A DNA stretch of 38,304 nt from positions 1 to 38,304 of the forward strand of contig JAUSCK010000120.1 in the NCBI GenBank assembly GCA_030651035.1, given 5' to 3'. This document shows, piece after piece, positions 15,507 through 24,553 of the stretch. The notes under the pieces are model-generated. The model saw only the letters and a list, made by a program, of their open reading frames with translations. It made no database searches and was not told where the DNA came from. Position numbers and translations under genes: made by a program. Source of the DNA: Elusimicrobiota bacterium. Its GTDB lineage: Bacteria > Elusimicrobiota > Elusimicrobia > Elusimicrobiales > UBA9959. Numbering within the stretch: position 1 is the stretch's first letter; every line of letters begins with the position of its first letter.

Positions 15507-16811
15507 TTACTCGTGGAAAAGCTGCGTGTAGTTTGTCTCGTCCAGGTAGGGCAGGGGTTTTGAAACCAGCCCGCGCCTGGTCAGCAGCCTCGTCGCCGCG
15601 TCCGGGAGGGTGGCGCGCAGGCGGTAGATTATCTCGGGCAGCCAGCCTTCCACTATCTTTTCATTTTTGTTAAGGACGCCGTTGATGAAAGAGACCACGG
15701 CGTTGGTGCAGCTGTTGTAGATCAGCGAGTACATCTCGCCCGTCCTGTTGGCGGTAGCCTGCCGTATCGCGTTCTCCAGCAGTTTCACCTGGCGGTCGCG
15801 GGAGAGGGTGAGCGGGTACAGGGAGATGCGGTTGCCGTCGGTAAAGACGTTCTGCTCTACGTAGCCTTCCGCCGAGTTGATATTGTAGTGCACCGCGTAT
15901 CTGCCGCGCAGGCCGTCGATGATGCCCTGGTTCTGCACGCCGGGGACCAGCGAGTAGGTATTCACCGAGACCACCAGCCCGCGCACCGAATTGCCGTTCC
16001 CGTCCGTCACGCCGCCCGGCTTGAACTTGAAGGCCAGGAAGCCGTGCACTCCGGCGTAGGGGAAGCTCTGCAGGGATTTCTTGCCGACATAAGCCTGTTC
16101 GAGGAAATCCGGTTTCACGGTCACGCTCTTGGGCCAGATAAATTTGAAAATGCCGTCCGCGCGCTTCAGCCTCTTGCCGTCCGCGGAATGCTGCACGCCC
16201 CAGTTCACGTTCGCCAGCGCGTAGCCCCGGGAGTCTTTTGAAAGGATATAGGACTGTCTCTGCAAGTCCAGCGTAGCGGCCGAAGGCGCGTACGCCGCCG
16301 CCGCGTCCAGGGGCAGGACCGTCGCTATGGCGAGCTCGCTGGTATTGTCCTGCTGCCTGATGTAGCCTTCCACGCAGAACTCGGTATTACCCGTGTTCCT
16401 GAGCCATTTCGGATACTTGACCAACTTGTAAACCTTGCCTTCCAGCGTGGTGAAGGTGCGGGGAACGCGGTCGAGCTGCAGCGTGCCGTTCATAACGTAC
16501 CGGGAAGAGAAATCGGAGAGCAGCTCCTTCGTATCGCCCGGCTTGGCTTCCGGGCCCGAAGCGAAAATTTCGTCCCACTCGGCGGGGGTCAGTGAACCGG
16601 CGGGGCCGTCTTCACTCCCGGCTGCCGCGGGCGACAACAGGCCGGCGTCCGCCGGCGGGACGCCCGTCAGGGGGATACTGAGATCTAACTTTGAAATTTT
16701 TACCGCGGATAGTGAATTGAGAGTGAAAGGTTCCGCCGCTTTGGCGTTCAGTGAGCCCAAAAGGAAAACAAGCCCTGCCGCCAGTACCGCTTTTGATTTT
16801 TCTTTGGTCAT
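15507..16811 (-). CDS. Secreted DUF4105/Lnb-like protein
   Basis: This 434-aa protein starts with a signal peptide (KAVLAAGLVFLLGSLNAKA, cleavage near residue 25). After a low-complexity stretch, a mature domain contains PYAGVHGFLAFKF, then RQVKLLENAIRQA followed by MYSLIYNSCTNAVVSFING. This resembles the 'YN-x-NCTTN' core of DUF4105, the Lnb-type N-terminal periplasmic domain, in which a Cys follows an Asn. In that family the Cys and a preceding His (here the VHGFLAF His) suggest a papain-like (NlpC/P60-related) active site, but activity is not established. GAAGG lies 8 nt before the ATG. It has its own promoter. Confidence 0.6.
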   Translation of the reverse strand: MTKEKSKAVLAAGLVFLLGSLNAKAAEPFTLNSLSAVKISKLDLSIPLTGVPPADAGLLSPAAAGSEDGPAGSLTPAEWDEIFASGPEAKPGDTKELLSDFSSRYVMNGTLQLDRVPRTFTTLEGKVYKLVKYPKWLRNTGNTEFCVEGYIRQQDNTSELAIATVLPLDAAAAYAPSAATLDLQRQSYILSKDSRGYALANVNWGVQHSADGKRLKRADGIFKFIWPKSVTVKPDFLEQAYVGKKSLQSFPYAGVHGFLAFKFKPGGVTDGNGNSVRGLVVSVNTYSLVPGVQNQGIIDGLRGRYAVHYNINSAEGYVEQNVFTDGNRISLYPLTLSRDRQVKLLENAIRQATANRTGEMYSLIYNSCTNAVVSFINGVLNKNEKIVEGWLPEIIYRLRATLPDAATRLLTRRGLVSKPLPYLDETNYTQLFHE

Positions 16812-16854
16812 TAATTATACCTTCGCGTTCACCAAAATAAATTACCGTTATGAT

Positions 16855-16883
16855 AGTTTAGCGCACAAAGCCCCGTTCGCCAA
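16855..16883 (-). promoter_or_regulatory. Sigma-70-like promoter of the DUF4105-like gene
   Basis: On the minus strand TTGGCG (16883-16878), a 17-nt spacer and TAAACT (16860-16855) precede a leader of about 35-40 nt with an SD. Confidence 0.5.
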
Positions 16884-16891
16884 GGGCAAAA

Positions 16892-16914
16892 GGGCCCAAA
16901 AACGCATGGGCCTT
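16892..16914 (-). terminator. Probable terminator of the GHKL/pseudokinase operon
   Basis: On the minus strand GGCCCA / TGGGCC (6 bp, 8-nt loop) is followed by CCTTTTG. It lies about 40 nt past the pseudokinase stop and just before the next promoter. The stem is short. Confidence 0.45.
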
Positions 16915-16951
16915 ATGTTGCCGTGTGAAAAAGTCTTTAGGGGCCTGTCCG

Positions 16952-18283
16952 TCAGTTACAGCGCACTTTGAGGGACACATCGTCGTAATAGGCCTTCCTG
17001 GAGAACAGCGAAAGGGCGGTCACCGTCGAATCAAGTTCAACCCGGACTTTCTTCGTTCCCGCGGGGAGCGGGAACTCACAGACGCCGCGCGTCCAGTTCT
17101 TGGATTCCACCGGCTCGCAGGCGGTCCCGGAGGCGGGATCGTCGGCGTTGAGCTTCGCGTAGCCGTAAAGGAACGGGGCGCCGTCCTTCCCGAAGCCCGA
17201 GGCGCGCATATAGGCTGAAAGCTCCGCTTTGCACTGCCCGGAGGCGATAGACCCGGAAAAAGCGGAAACGTCCACCTCCTGCTTCACCAAGGGCATATCG
17301 TTCTCCGTGGCGAAGCAGTACTCGCCCGAGTTAGCCCCGCCTTTTTTCAGGACGGCGCCGTCAAAGGTCGGGAACATGGTCCAGCCGCAGGGCCCTTCCA
17401 GGCCGGGGTTTACCAGCAGGTTCTCTCCGAGCTTAATCTCGGGCCTGGGGAAGGACGAGCAGTTGAATTTCCTGAACAGCACCGTCGTAGCCGCTACCAG
17501 GCGCTTCGCGCGGAACTGCGGCCAGACCTCGAAGCGTATATAGAACGCGCCGTAAAAGAACAACAGCGCCACCGCCGCAGCCAGGGGCCAGGCCAAGAGC
17601 GGCAGCCCGTGCCTGAACCGTTTGAAGATCTGCGGCCGCGCCTCCGGCCTGGCCACGGGCCCGGCCCCCAGCGCCTCTATGCTCTTCAGCGCGTCTCCGG
17701 CGTCGGCGCCGGGAAGTTCAAGGTACCCGGCTATCTTGAAATAATCGGCCGAAAAGGTCCCCGCGCGCGGTGAATCGGCCAGGCGGCGCATAAGCCCGGC
17801 CAGTCCCTTCATGTCCCCCTCAGGCCCGGCCGAAGGCCCGCGGCCGCAGAGCAGCAGCCTGCCGCCCTTGGCCCTGAACACCGAGCCGGCCGAGACGTCG
17901 CCGTGCGCCACGCGCGGCGACAGGCCGTGCAGGTATTTCAGCGCCCGCGCCGTCTCGTAAGCTATCTTGACCGCCTCGAACTCGGTAAAAGTCCCTCCGG
18001 CCGCCGCTTCCGCCTGCAGGCTTTCCCCGTCGAAATATTCATAGACCAGGAATTTTTTACCCCCGGCCTCCCCGGCGCCTAAATAGGCCGGCAGGCAGGG
18101 GTGCGAAAGGAAGGGCGCGGCGCCGGCTTCGGCTTTTGACGCCTCGCGAAGGAGAACTTTTTCGCCGCCGGGCCCGGCGGCAGTGAAAACCGGGCCGCCC
18201 GCCCACGGCGCAGCCGGTGCAATCACCGAATATTTCCCTTCTTGTTCGCCGCCCATAAGTTTCTCGTCGTTCAGCCCGTTCAT
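16952..18283 (-). CDS. Membrane pseudokinase with extracytoplasmic carbohydrate-binding-like domain
   Basis: Residues 15-205 of this 443-aa protein follow the protein kinase fold: hinge-like KKFLVYEYFDGESL, and ETARALKYLHGLSPRVAHGDVSAGSVF in the catalytic-loop position. Key residues are lost. The VAIK Lys is Arg46, HRD-x4-N reads HGD-x4-S (127-134), and no DFG remains (LLLCGRGP). It should therefore be a pseudokinase that binds partners or nucleotide without phosphotransfer. A single membrane helix (about 228-248) is followed by a 190-aa domain starting NLLVNPGLEGPCGW, an opening typical of CBM4/9 and discoidin-like beta sandwiches. Cysteines near 275, 299 and the C-terminus suggest an oxidising compartment. 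The start overlaps the upstream stop by 4 nt (ATGA). Confidence 0.7.
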   Translation of the reverse strand: MNGLNDEKLMGGEQEGKYSVIAPAAPWAGGPVFTAAGPGGEKVLLREASKAEAGAAPFLSHPCLPAYLGAGEAGGKKFLVYEYFDGESLQAEAAAGGTFTEFEAVKIAYETARALKYLHGLSPRVAHGDVSAGSVFRAKGGRLLLCGRGPSAGPEGDMKGLAGLMRRLADSPRAGTFSADYFKIAGYLELPGADAGDALKSIEALGAGPVARPEARPQIFKRFRHGLPLLAWPLAAAVALLFFYGAFYIRFEVWPQFRAKRLVAATTVLFRKFNCSSFPRPEIKLGENLLVNPGLEGPCGWTMFPTFDGAVLKKGGANSGEYCFATENDMPLVKQEVDVSAFSGSIASGQCKAELSAYMRASGFGKDGAPFLYGYAKLNADDPASGTACEPVESKNWTRGVCEFPLPAGTKKVRVELDSTVTALSLFSRKAYYDDVSLKVRCN

Positions 18284-20982
18284 TTACCGCTCCCTCGCCT
18301 GGCCAGCTCGGCTAATGCGCGCTGGAAGTTAATGTCGTCGCTGTCGGTAAGCTTCACTTCCCGCCTGTTGAAATCGGTATAAAAGACGGACAGCAGGTAG
18401 TCCGCCTTGCGCAGCGGCGGCAGGCCGGAGCCAAGTATCTCCTCCGCCAGGTCGTTCTTCAGCCATTTCCCGTTCGCGGCCCGGTCCCTTATGAACGCCG
18501 CCACAAGCCGCGCTCCCGGAACATTGACGCGGGCGAGCTGCCGCGCGAGATACTCGGGGAAATTAGCCGCGGGGTCCGCCTCCAGGTCCTCCGCGCCGGG
18601 CATGGGGAGCGTGGGCCTGCGCTTCCTGGGTTCCTCAGGCTCTTCCGGCAGCAGGTCCTCCGGCGGCGGCTGCGCGGCCGGCGGTTCGGGCCGGGGCTCG
18701 GGAGGCGCTGGAAGGGGCGGGGGCGCCGCCGGGGCGGATGCGGCTTGTATGTCGGAAAGGGAGATCTCCAGCGCACGCGGGGCCCCCGCGGCCCTGCGGG
18801 AGCGCGGTATTATGATTATTTTCTGGCTGACGGCCACCTGGCTCAGGCTCTTCCTGCCCAGGAATTCCTCGGCGGCAGCGGGGTTCACCCCGTAATGCGG
18901 TATCCTGTACGTTATATTGGAGGTATCCCAGCGCTCCAGCGGCTCCAGGTCTTTCATGCCGGGACACCAGATCACGTCGAAGGGCAGCAGGATATCGGTA
19001 TACGGCTCCATGGAATATGGGACAAAGCCCAGCCTGTCATGCTGGGCCTGGACCTGGGCCAGGCTGCGCGGCTCGGCGTTTATGGTCAGGAAGACCGGGG
19101 CCTCCCACAGGGACTTCAGGACCTTGTCCCCGGAATCCTTTTTATAATCGGTCAGCAGGCGGCCGCAGGCCTCCCGGAGCCACAGCGTTATCCGCACCGC
19201 CTCGCGCACCAGGGCCTCGGCGCTCTCGCGTTTGGCGGCCGCCGCCCCGCCGCTTGGCAGGACCAGGCCGCGCGCGCGCTTCAGGAGCCCGCCCAGCAGG
19301 CCCGGTTCCACCGGCTTCCCCTTCTCCACGCATTTCTTCCAGTAAGCCTGCATCCCGCCGTAAGCCATCACCTTCCCGGCGGCGGGCAGGCTGGCGCCGT
19401 GCATGCGCAGCACATACTCGAGCAGCAGCGGGACCTGCAGGGCCACCTCGGCCAGGGCACTGGAACACCGGGTATTGTTCACCACCCCCGTCTGCGAGAT
19501 GTTCATCGTGAAATGATCGCTGTTAAGGTAGCCGGTAACCTGCAGGTAGTTCAGCTTTACCACCAGGGCGTTGTCCAGCGTGACGCTGGCTACGGCGGGA
19601 GTAAGGGTGCTCGACGGCGAGGGCCATTTCGGCACGCTGAGATGGCCGTGCACGGGCCCCTCCTCGAAGTAAAGGCCGGCCTGGCCGGAACCGGAGCGGT
19701 CGCGCGGTATATCGCGGCCGTTTATCAGCAGCGGCACCGGGCTCAGTGAGCAGCGCTCGCGCACGCGGCCGAGCAGGCGCCCGTTCCTGAACGGGGACAG
19801 CGGGCCGCTCCAGAGCAGGCGCACGACGGTCCCTTTGCCCGGGTCGTCGCTGCCCTGTACCGCCTCCTTGCCCAGCTCGTCGATCTTAAGCCGGAAGCGC
19901 GCCCCCTGCGGGCCCGAGCTTACCGTTATTACCTGCGGCTTAAGCCTGAGGGCGCAGAGCAGGCCGGTGGCCAGGTGCCTGGCGGCGGCGTTGGCGGCGC
20001 TCTTTGTTTCGAAAAGGGCGGCGTACGGGTCGGCCAGCCGCTCGCGGGTGAATGGTTCCCCGTCGAAGCGCAGCTCCACGCCGCCGGTCCTCACCTCGCT
20101 GATCGCGATCTCCGACGCTTTCCCGGCGTGGGCGCAGCGTATCATCGGCAGCAGGCAGTTTACCGGGTCCGGCAGCTGGAAGCGCATCAGCTTGTCGAGC
20201 GCCCGCTGCTTGTCCACGACGAAGCTGCCACTGCCCACGAACACCCCGCCGTCCTCCTGGAGCGCCGGGGCTTTCGGGCGCGCGGCGCTTTCCTCCGCCT
20301 CGTCTTCCGCTTCCTCTATGCCGTACTGCGCGGCCTTCAGGAGGTCCTTGACCGGCATGAACTCCCGCAGGCGCAAAAAACCGCTCTGGGGGCAGGCCGG
20401 GCTGTAATTCTTGAAGAAGGAGGCGGCGTACGCGTCGCGCGGCCCGAACATGGTCAGCGCGACCGTAACCTGCGCGGGGGGCGTGCCGAACTCGGCACTG
20501 TCCGGGGAGGTCAGCCCCCATTCCGCCCCCGCCTCTGTAACGCGCGGTATGACTTCCTGTTCCCATCTGACAACGGCCAGGCCAAGGATCTTCCTCAGTC
20601 CGTCGCTGCCCCACTTCTCCTTCTTCCCGCCGCGCCGCCCCTGGTAATAGAACGGCACGTCCCCAACCCAGACCACGCGCCCGCCGGCCTTCATATATTC
20701 CATCACCAGGCAGGTCGGAGAGCACTCTTCCGCCGCCATGTCCGGCACTATATCCTGCGAAAAGAAGCAGATGGACCCCTCGGCGCCGCCGTTTATCTGC
20801 GCGTTCATCCATTCGCGCAGCTGGAAAGCGGTCACCGGCACGAAGCCGGCGGCCGCGAAGGCTTTGGCAAGCTCCGTGCTGTTGCGCACCAGGCTGCAGG
20901 CGTAATCGTCGTCGCAGAACACGACCTTGCGCACCGAGTGCCAGTCGGAGACCTTTATCATGCCGGGGAGGGCTTCAGCCAT
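18280..20982 (-). CDS. 900-aa protein: amidotransferase-like domain plus degenerate GHKL domain
   Basis: Residues 15-215 look like a class I amidotransferase/ThuA-like Rossmann fold (KVVFCDDDYACSL, CFFSQDIVPDM, YMKAGGRVVWVGDVPFYYQG), without an obvious catalytic Cys. After an acidic linker, residues 250-430 read like a worn Hsp90-type GHKL ATPase: ALDKLMRFQLPDPVNCLLPMIRCA in the N-box position lacks the Glu and Asn, VELRFDGEPFT replaces D-x-G-x-G, and RHLATGLLCALRL and GTVVRLLW follow. Then comes a mostly unassignable region. A Pro/Glu-rich linker (about 755-815) leads to a helical C-terminal domain of about 85 residues. The gene overlaps its upstream neighbour, an intact Hsp90-like ATPase, by 8 nt, and its downstream neighbour by 4 nt, so the three proteins are probably made together and may form a complex. 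The domain calls are from motif reading only. Confidence 0.6.
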   Translation of the reverse strand: MAEALPGMIKVSDWHSVRKVVFCDDDYACSLVRNSTELAKAFAAAGFVPVTAFQLREWMNAQINGGAEGSICFFSQDIVPDMAAEECSPTCLVMEYMKAGGRVVWVGDVPFYYQGRRGGKKEKWGSDGLRKILGLAVVRWEQEVIPRVTEAGAEWGLTSPDSAEFGTPPAQVTVALTMFGPRDAYAASFFKNYSPACPQSGFLRLREFMPVKDLLKAAQYGIEEAEDEAEESAARPKAPALQEDGGVFVGSGSFVVDKQRALDKLMRFQLPDPVNCLLPMIRCAHAGKASEIAISEVRTGGVELRFDGEPFTRERLADPYAALFETKSAANAAARHLATGLLCALRLKPQVITVSSGPQGARFRLKIDELGKEAVQGSDDPGKGTVVRLLWSGPLSPFRNGRLLGRVRERCSLSPVPLLINGRDIPRDRSGSGQAGLYFEEGPVHGHLSVPKWPSPSSTLTPAVASVTLDNALVVKLNYLQVTGYLNSDHFTMNISQTGVVNNTRCSSALAEVALQVPLLLEYVLRMHGASLPAAGKVMAYGGMQAYWKKCVEKGKPVEPGLLGGLLKRARGLVLPSGGAAAAKRESAEALVREAVRITLWLREACGRLLTDYKKDSGDKVLKSLWEAPVFLTINAEPRSLAQVQAQHDRLGFVPYSMEPYTDILLPFDVIWCPGMKDLEPLERWDTSNITYRIPHYGVNPAAAEEFLGRKSLSQVAVSQKIIIIPRSRRAAGAPRALEISLSDIQAASAPAAPPPLPAPPEPRPEPPAAQPPPEDLLPEEPEEPRKRRPTLPMPGAEDLEADPAANFPEYLARQLARVNVPGARLVAAFIRDRAANGKWLKNDLAEEILGSGLPPLRKADYLLSVFYTDFNRREVKLTDSDDINFQRALAELARRGSGK

Positions 20983-22771
20983 TTTTGCCCCCGTCCAGCT
21001 TCAGCGCCGCCCGCAGCAGTTTCAGCTCCCTGCGCCAGGTAAGGTTGCTGGAGCCGGCTTCCGCGCCGGGAGGAATGCTGCCGTCCTGGTACAGCAGCAT
21101 GGACTTGAGCAGCAGGAAGGCCGCGAAGCCGGGGCGCGAGGCGTGCAGTTCAGCCAGGCCGGTTATGAACGGGTGGAAGCAGTCGATCACCGGATAGAGA
21201 CGGGCCTCGTTCCTGAACACCAGGCCTTCCTCCGCGTGCCCCGGACTATAAGGGTCCCTCTTGAACAGGAAGGGGTGCCGCTCCGCGGGGTTCCCGCCGT
21301 AAATGAACCTGGCCGGGTAAAAGGCGGAATAATCGCGGCCGCGGACGGAGCCGACGGCGGCCAAGGTCTTGAGGAAGGCCTCCATCCCCTTTCCGGCGGC
21401 GTCGGGCCGGACCTGTTCGCTAAGCACGTACTTCCCTATATCGACGGTCCCCAGCGGAAGCCAGGAGCTGAAACTGCAGGTCTCCGTCTGAAAAGCCACG
21501 GGGACGCCCATCTCCCCCAGCGCGCAAGTGACCGCGCAGGCCTTCCGCGCCAAAAAATAATATCTCTCGCCGGGCTTCAGGCCGACTTTTTTCCAGGCCT
21601 TAAGCAGTTCCTCCTGCGTTGCCGGCGCCCCGGTAACCGTCGGGACGATGCGCCATTCGTCGAAGTCGTGCCGGAAGCCGGCCAGGAAGGAGTTGCGCAG
21701 GAACCTGAAAAAATTAGTGCGCCGCCACCACTCGTACTCCAGCGCCCGGAGTTCGGCGGCGTCGGCCTGCGCCTCCGGTTTGGACAGGCGCAGCGCCAGG
21801 GCCTCCAGCTCGGCGCGCAGTTTTTTCGGGAGCTCTTTCGCGGCCTGGCGTTTTACTATAGCCAGCGCCTTGTGATAGTTGGCGTCCTCCATCACGTTGT
21901 CGCGGGTGATGGTGTGCTCGAGGTAGCGGGACTTTATCTTGAATTCCACGCCGGGGATAAAAAGCTTTTTCCCCTCCTTCAGGGTCAGGCCCCTGTTGTA
22001 AAAACCGTAAAAAGGCTCGCCCTCGAACCTGGAGCCGTCGCCGTAATAGCCGCCGCGCAGCTTCCTGGAGAGTTCCATCGTCGTACCGATGAAAGCGTCG
22101 ACCGGCGAGAAGGCCATGACTATCTCCGTGCCCTCCTCGCTGTAGCGCAGGCTCTCGCCGCCGGGCAGAGTGAAGAGCTCGTTGACCCGCAGCGGCGGCC
22201 CGCCCAGGGCGCGGTCGGAGAAGAAGATGTGCGTTTCGGCGTGGCGGCACCAGTACCTTACGGTCGCGAGCGATTTTTCGGACAGGGCCGCGTATTCCTG
22301 CGGGGACATCCTTTTATGGATCTCCACCAGCGTGCCGTCGCGCGGGTCGGGCATGCGGAACTTGTTGTAGGAGCGGTAATCAGGGAAATCCAGCCGCCAG
22401 CTCTGCGTGTTCTTCCCGGTATAGAGGCGCACCAGGTGCGGCTTCAGCGCGAAGACTGACAGAAAGCCCACCCCGAACTTGCCTATCTTGGTGAGATCGT
22501 TCTCCTTGGTGGATTTAAAAAGGACCAGCAGGTAATTGTCGACGACGGCCTCGTCCATGCCGCAGCCGTCGTCCTCCACGCGCATCACCGCGAGCCCCGG
22601 CCCGCCCTTCGGGTCGGGAGTATAATCCAGCGTGACGTCGATGCGGTTGGACCCGGCGTCGATGGCGTTCTGTATCAGTTCGCGGTAAAAAGCGAGAGTG
22701 TCCGAGAACTGGCTGACCAGGTCCTTTATCATGCCCTGCGCGGCGATGTTACCCCGGATCCCGCTATTCAT
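20975..22771 (-). CDS. Hsp90-like GHKL ATPase
   Basis: The N-terminal 200 residues of this 598-aa protein form an intact Bergerat-fold ATPase. The N-box YRELIQNAIDAG has catalytic Glu31 and Mg-binding Asn35, the G1 box is EDDGCGM (Asp67-Gly71), the lid has KSTKEND, and the G2 box is KIGKFGVGF (97-103). A middle region (about 230-330) containing YGFYNRGLTLKEGKK and HTITRDNVMED resembles the HtpG middle domain, where TRDNV supplies a catalytic-loop Arg. The remaining 250 residues are not HtpG-like: there is no recognisable C-terminal dimerisation domain and no HtpG client region. Ordinary HtpG is about 620 aa, so the length is similar but the C-terminal half differs. It is the second gene of the operon, 45 nt after the TPR gene, and overlaps the next gene by 8 nt. 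Confidence 0.8.
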   Translation of the reverse strand: MNSGIRGNIAAQGMIKDLVSQFSDTLAFYRELIQNAIDAGSNRIDVTLDYTPDPKGGPGLAVMRVEDDGCGMDEAVVDNYLLVLFKSTKENDLTKIGKFGVGFLSVFALKPHLVRLYTGKNTQSWRLDFPDYRSYNKFRMPDPRDGTLVEIHKRMSPQEYAALSEKSLATVRYWCRHAETHIFFSDRALGGPPLRVNELFTLPGGESLRYSEEGTEIVMAFSPVDAFIGTTMELSRKLRGGYYGDGSRFEGEPFYGFYNRGLTLKEGKKLFIPGVEFKIKSRYLEHTITRDNVMEDANYHKALAIVKRQAAKELPKKLRAELEALALRLSKPEAQADAAELRALEYEWWRRTNFFRFLRNSFLAGFRHDFDEWRIVPTVTGAPATQEELLKAWKKVGLKPGERYYFLARKACAVTCALGEMGVPVAFQTETCSFSSWLPLGTVDIGKYVLSEQVRPDAAGKGMEAFLKTLAAVGSVRGRDYSAFYPARFIYGGNPAERHPFLFKRDPYSPGHAEEGLVFRNEARLYPVIDCFHPFITGLAELHASRPGFAAFLLLKSMLLYQDGSIPPGAEAGSSNLTWRRELKLLRAALKLDGGKNG

Positions 22772-22816
22772 TTTGTTTCCATGGAAAACCGGCCTTTTTC
22801 ATTGAACGCGGCCCGC

Positions 22817-24415
22817 TCATGTTTCCTGCGGCCTGAGACCTGCGCCCTGCACGGCCAAAGGCAAAAAATGTTTCTCCGGCCGCCTGTAGCCGCCGCACAT
22901 CTTCAGCGTGTGCTCTATTACACGGATCATCTCAGGCCCGTTCAAAGTTTCTCCGCCGTCCATCCCGAGCCCTTCGCGCGCCAGCAAAAGAAGCTCAGGC
23001 CAGGTGGAAGCGGCGGCTTCATAGCTGCGCTTTATTTTCGACGCGTCTCCGCTGCCGCTGAAGATCAAAGCTCTGTTCAGGTAAACCCAGATATTGCGGC
23101 CGTCGCTGAGCCTGCCGGCAAGCTCCAGCTCGCGCAAAGCCCCGGGGTAAAGGCCGCACCGCCGGTAAGCCTCGCCGAGCCAGGTCCTGGCCTCCGCATC
23201 CTCCGGATCGGCGGCGACGCCCTTTTCAAGCTCGGCCACGGCGTTTTTCAGTTTGCCCATTCCCAGGTACGCCGCTCCCAGCCAGCAGGCGGCGTGGCGG
23301 CTGCCGTTGCTTTTCAACAGCCGGGCAGCTTCGCGGTATTTCCGCATGAACAGGAGCATCTCCCCTTCCCAGGCCCGCACGCTTTCCTTTTCGCCGGGCG
23401 CCGCGGAAGAACATGCGGCCTTGAATTTTTCCATCCCCGCCCTTATCCTGCCTTTACACAAAAGCGCTTCGCCGAGGCTGCACTGTACGACGAAGTGCCG
23501 GTAGCCCGAAGAAAGGCTTTTCTGAAAGCCGGAAATGGCCGCGTCGTACCGGCCGCTGTCGAGGCTGCGCCACCCGGAGACATAGCCGGCGAAGCCGTAC
23601 CTGCCGGCCTCTTTTTCCGCCAGTTCAGCTAAGCCCTTCAGGGCGGCTTCTTTCCGCGGGCCATGAAAGTTGATGGCCAGGGTATGGCTAAGATAAGCCA
23701 GGGACCCTTCCAGCCCCGGGCAGGCTTTCGTTTTTTCCAGATCGCGCTTATGCCGGATAAAATAAGCCGCGGGCAGCCTGTGTTCCAGGCACCAGGGATT
23801 CGCGACATCGAGCAGGCATAAGCGGGCCCTGGCTTCGCGCGGCGAGCTAAGCAGCGAGAGCGTTTCGCAGGCCTTTTTATAATACCCGAGCATGCAGTAC
23901 GCCTTGAAAAGCTGGGGGCTTAAGCCGGCTCCGGTCGCGGCCACGAAATCCAGAAGAGCGCGGCGCATTTTCCCCAGGTCCGGCTTTTTCCCGGCCTCGA
24001 TGGCCATTTGCCAGGAATCGAGCATATCGGTCCCGCGCGGGTTCCACCCCGGGTTATTTGCCAGCAGGAACATGAGCCTGCCGGCGTCTTCAAAGCCCGG
24101 GGAAAGGCCGACGGCCTTTTTAAGGCGGCAAAGGGCCCCGGCGCGTTCGCCTTTCTGCGCAAGGATGCGCGCCTTCAGATAATGCGCATGGGCGATACCG
24201 GGACCGCCGGCAAGGGCGCGGTCCGCGTGCAGTTCGGCTTTTGCCGTATCGCCTGAACGGAGCGCTATCTGGGCAAGATGCAGTTCCGCCTGCACAAGGC
24301 CGCCGTCAAAACATAAAGCGCGCCCGAAGAATAGCCCGGCCTTCCGCAGGTCGCCGCGCTCAAGGAAAAATTCTCCGTTTTTCATCGCTTCGCGCGCGGC
24401 TGTCGTGTTTGGCAT
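22817..24415 (-). CDS. TPR-repeat protein
   Basis: This 532-aa protein is built of tetratricopeptide-like helical pairs. Clear repeats sit at the N-terminus (NGEFFLERGDLRKAGLFFGRAL, then LHLAQIALRSGDTAKAELHADRAL and YLKARILAQKGERAGALCRLKKA) and near the C-terminus (AYLGMGKLKNAVAELEKGVAA, WLGEAYRRCGLYPGALRELELA), with more diverged copies between. No signal peptide is visible, so it is probably cytosolic. TPR proteins are classic Hsp90 partners, which fits its place as first gene before the Hsp90-like ATPase. The start is uncertain: the ATG at 24415 is preferred, with a weak GGAA upstream; a TTG at 24460 would add 15 residues. Confidence 0.8.
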   Translation of the reverse strand: MPNTTAAREAMKNGEFFLERGDLRKAGLFFGRALCFDGGLVQAELHLAQIALRSGDTAKAELHADRALAGGPGIAHAHYLKARILAQKGERAGALCRLKKAVGLSPGFEDAGRLMFLLANNPGWNPRGTDMLDSWQMAIEAGKKPDLGKMRRALLDFVAATGAGLSPQLFKAYCMLGYYKKACETLSLLSSPREARARLCLLDVANPWCLEHRLPAAYFIRHKRDLEKTKACPGLEGSLAYLSHTLAINFHGPRKEAALKGLAELAEKEAGRYGFAGYVSGWRSLDSGRYDAAISGFQKSLSSGYRHFVVQCSLGEALLCKGRIRAGMEKFKAACSSAAPGEKESVRAWEGEMLLFMRKYREAARLLKSNGSRHAACWLGAAYLGMGKLKNAVAELEKGVAADPEDAEARTWLGEAYRRCGLYPGALRELELAGRLSDGRNIWVYLNRALIFSGSGDASKIKRSYEAAASTWPELLLLAREGLGMDGGETLNGPEMIRVIEHTLKMCGGYRRPEKHFLPLAVQGAGLRPQET

Positions 24416-24539
24416 ATGTTCAGTTCCGGCCCTTACTGCGGAATCCTTAAATTCTACCAATTCCCCCCGGTCCGTTTTTTAGAAAAAATCCGTTTTGCCG
24501 CCGATCTAATTTATAAATTAAAAGCGAACGCCTGCTATG

Positions 24540-24548
24540 TGCTAAAAT
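24540..24548 (+). promoter_or_regulatory. Extended -10 promoter before the riboswitch-like leader
   Basis: TGCTAAAAT is an extended -10 element; no clear -35 is seen. Transcription would begin near 24555, just before the first hairpin of the structured leader. Confidence 0.4.
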
Positions 24549-24553
24549 AATCT

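Noticed and set aside
20927-22459. 510-codon plus-strand open frame opposite the Hsp90-like gene
   Set aside because: Antisense shadow of a gene with clear GHKL motifs; the product is low-complexity and unrecognisable.
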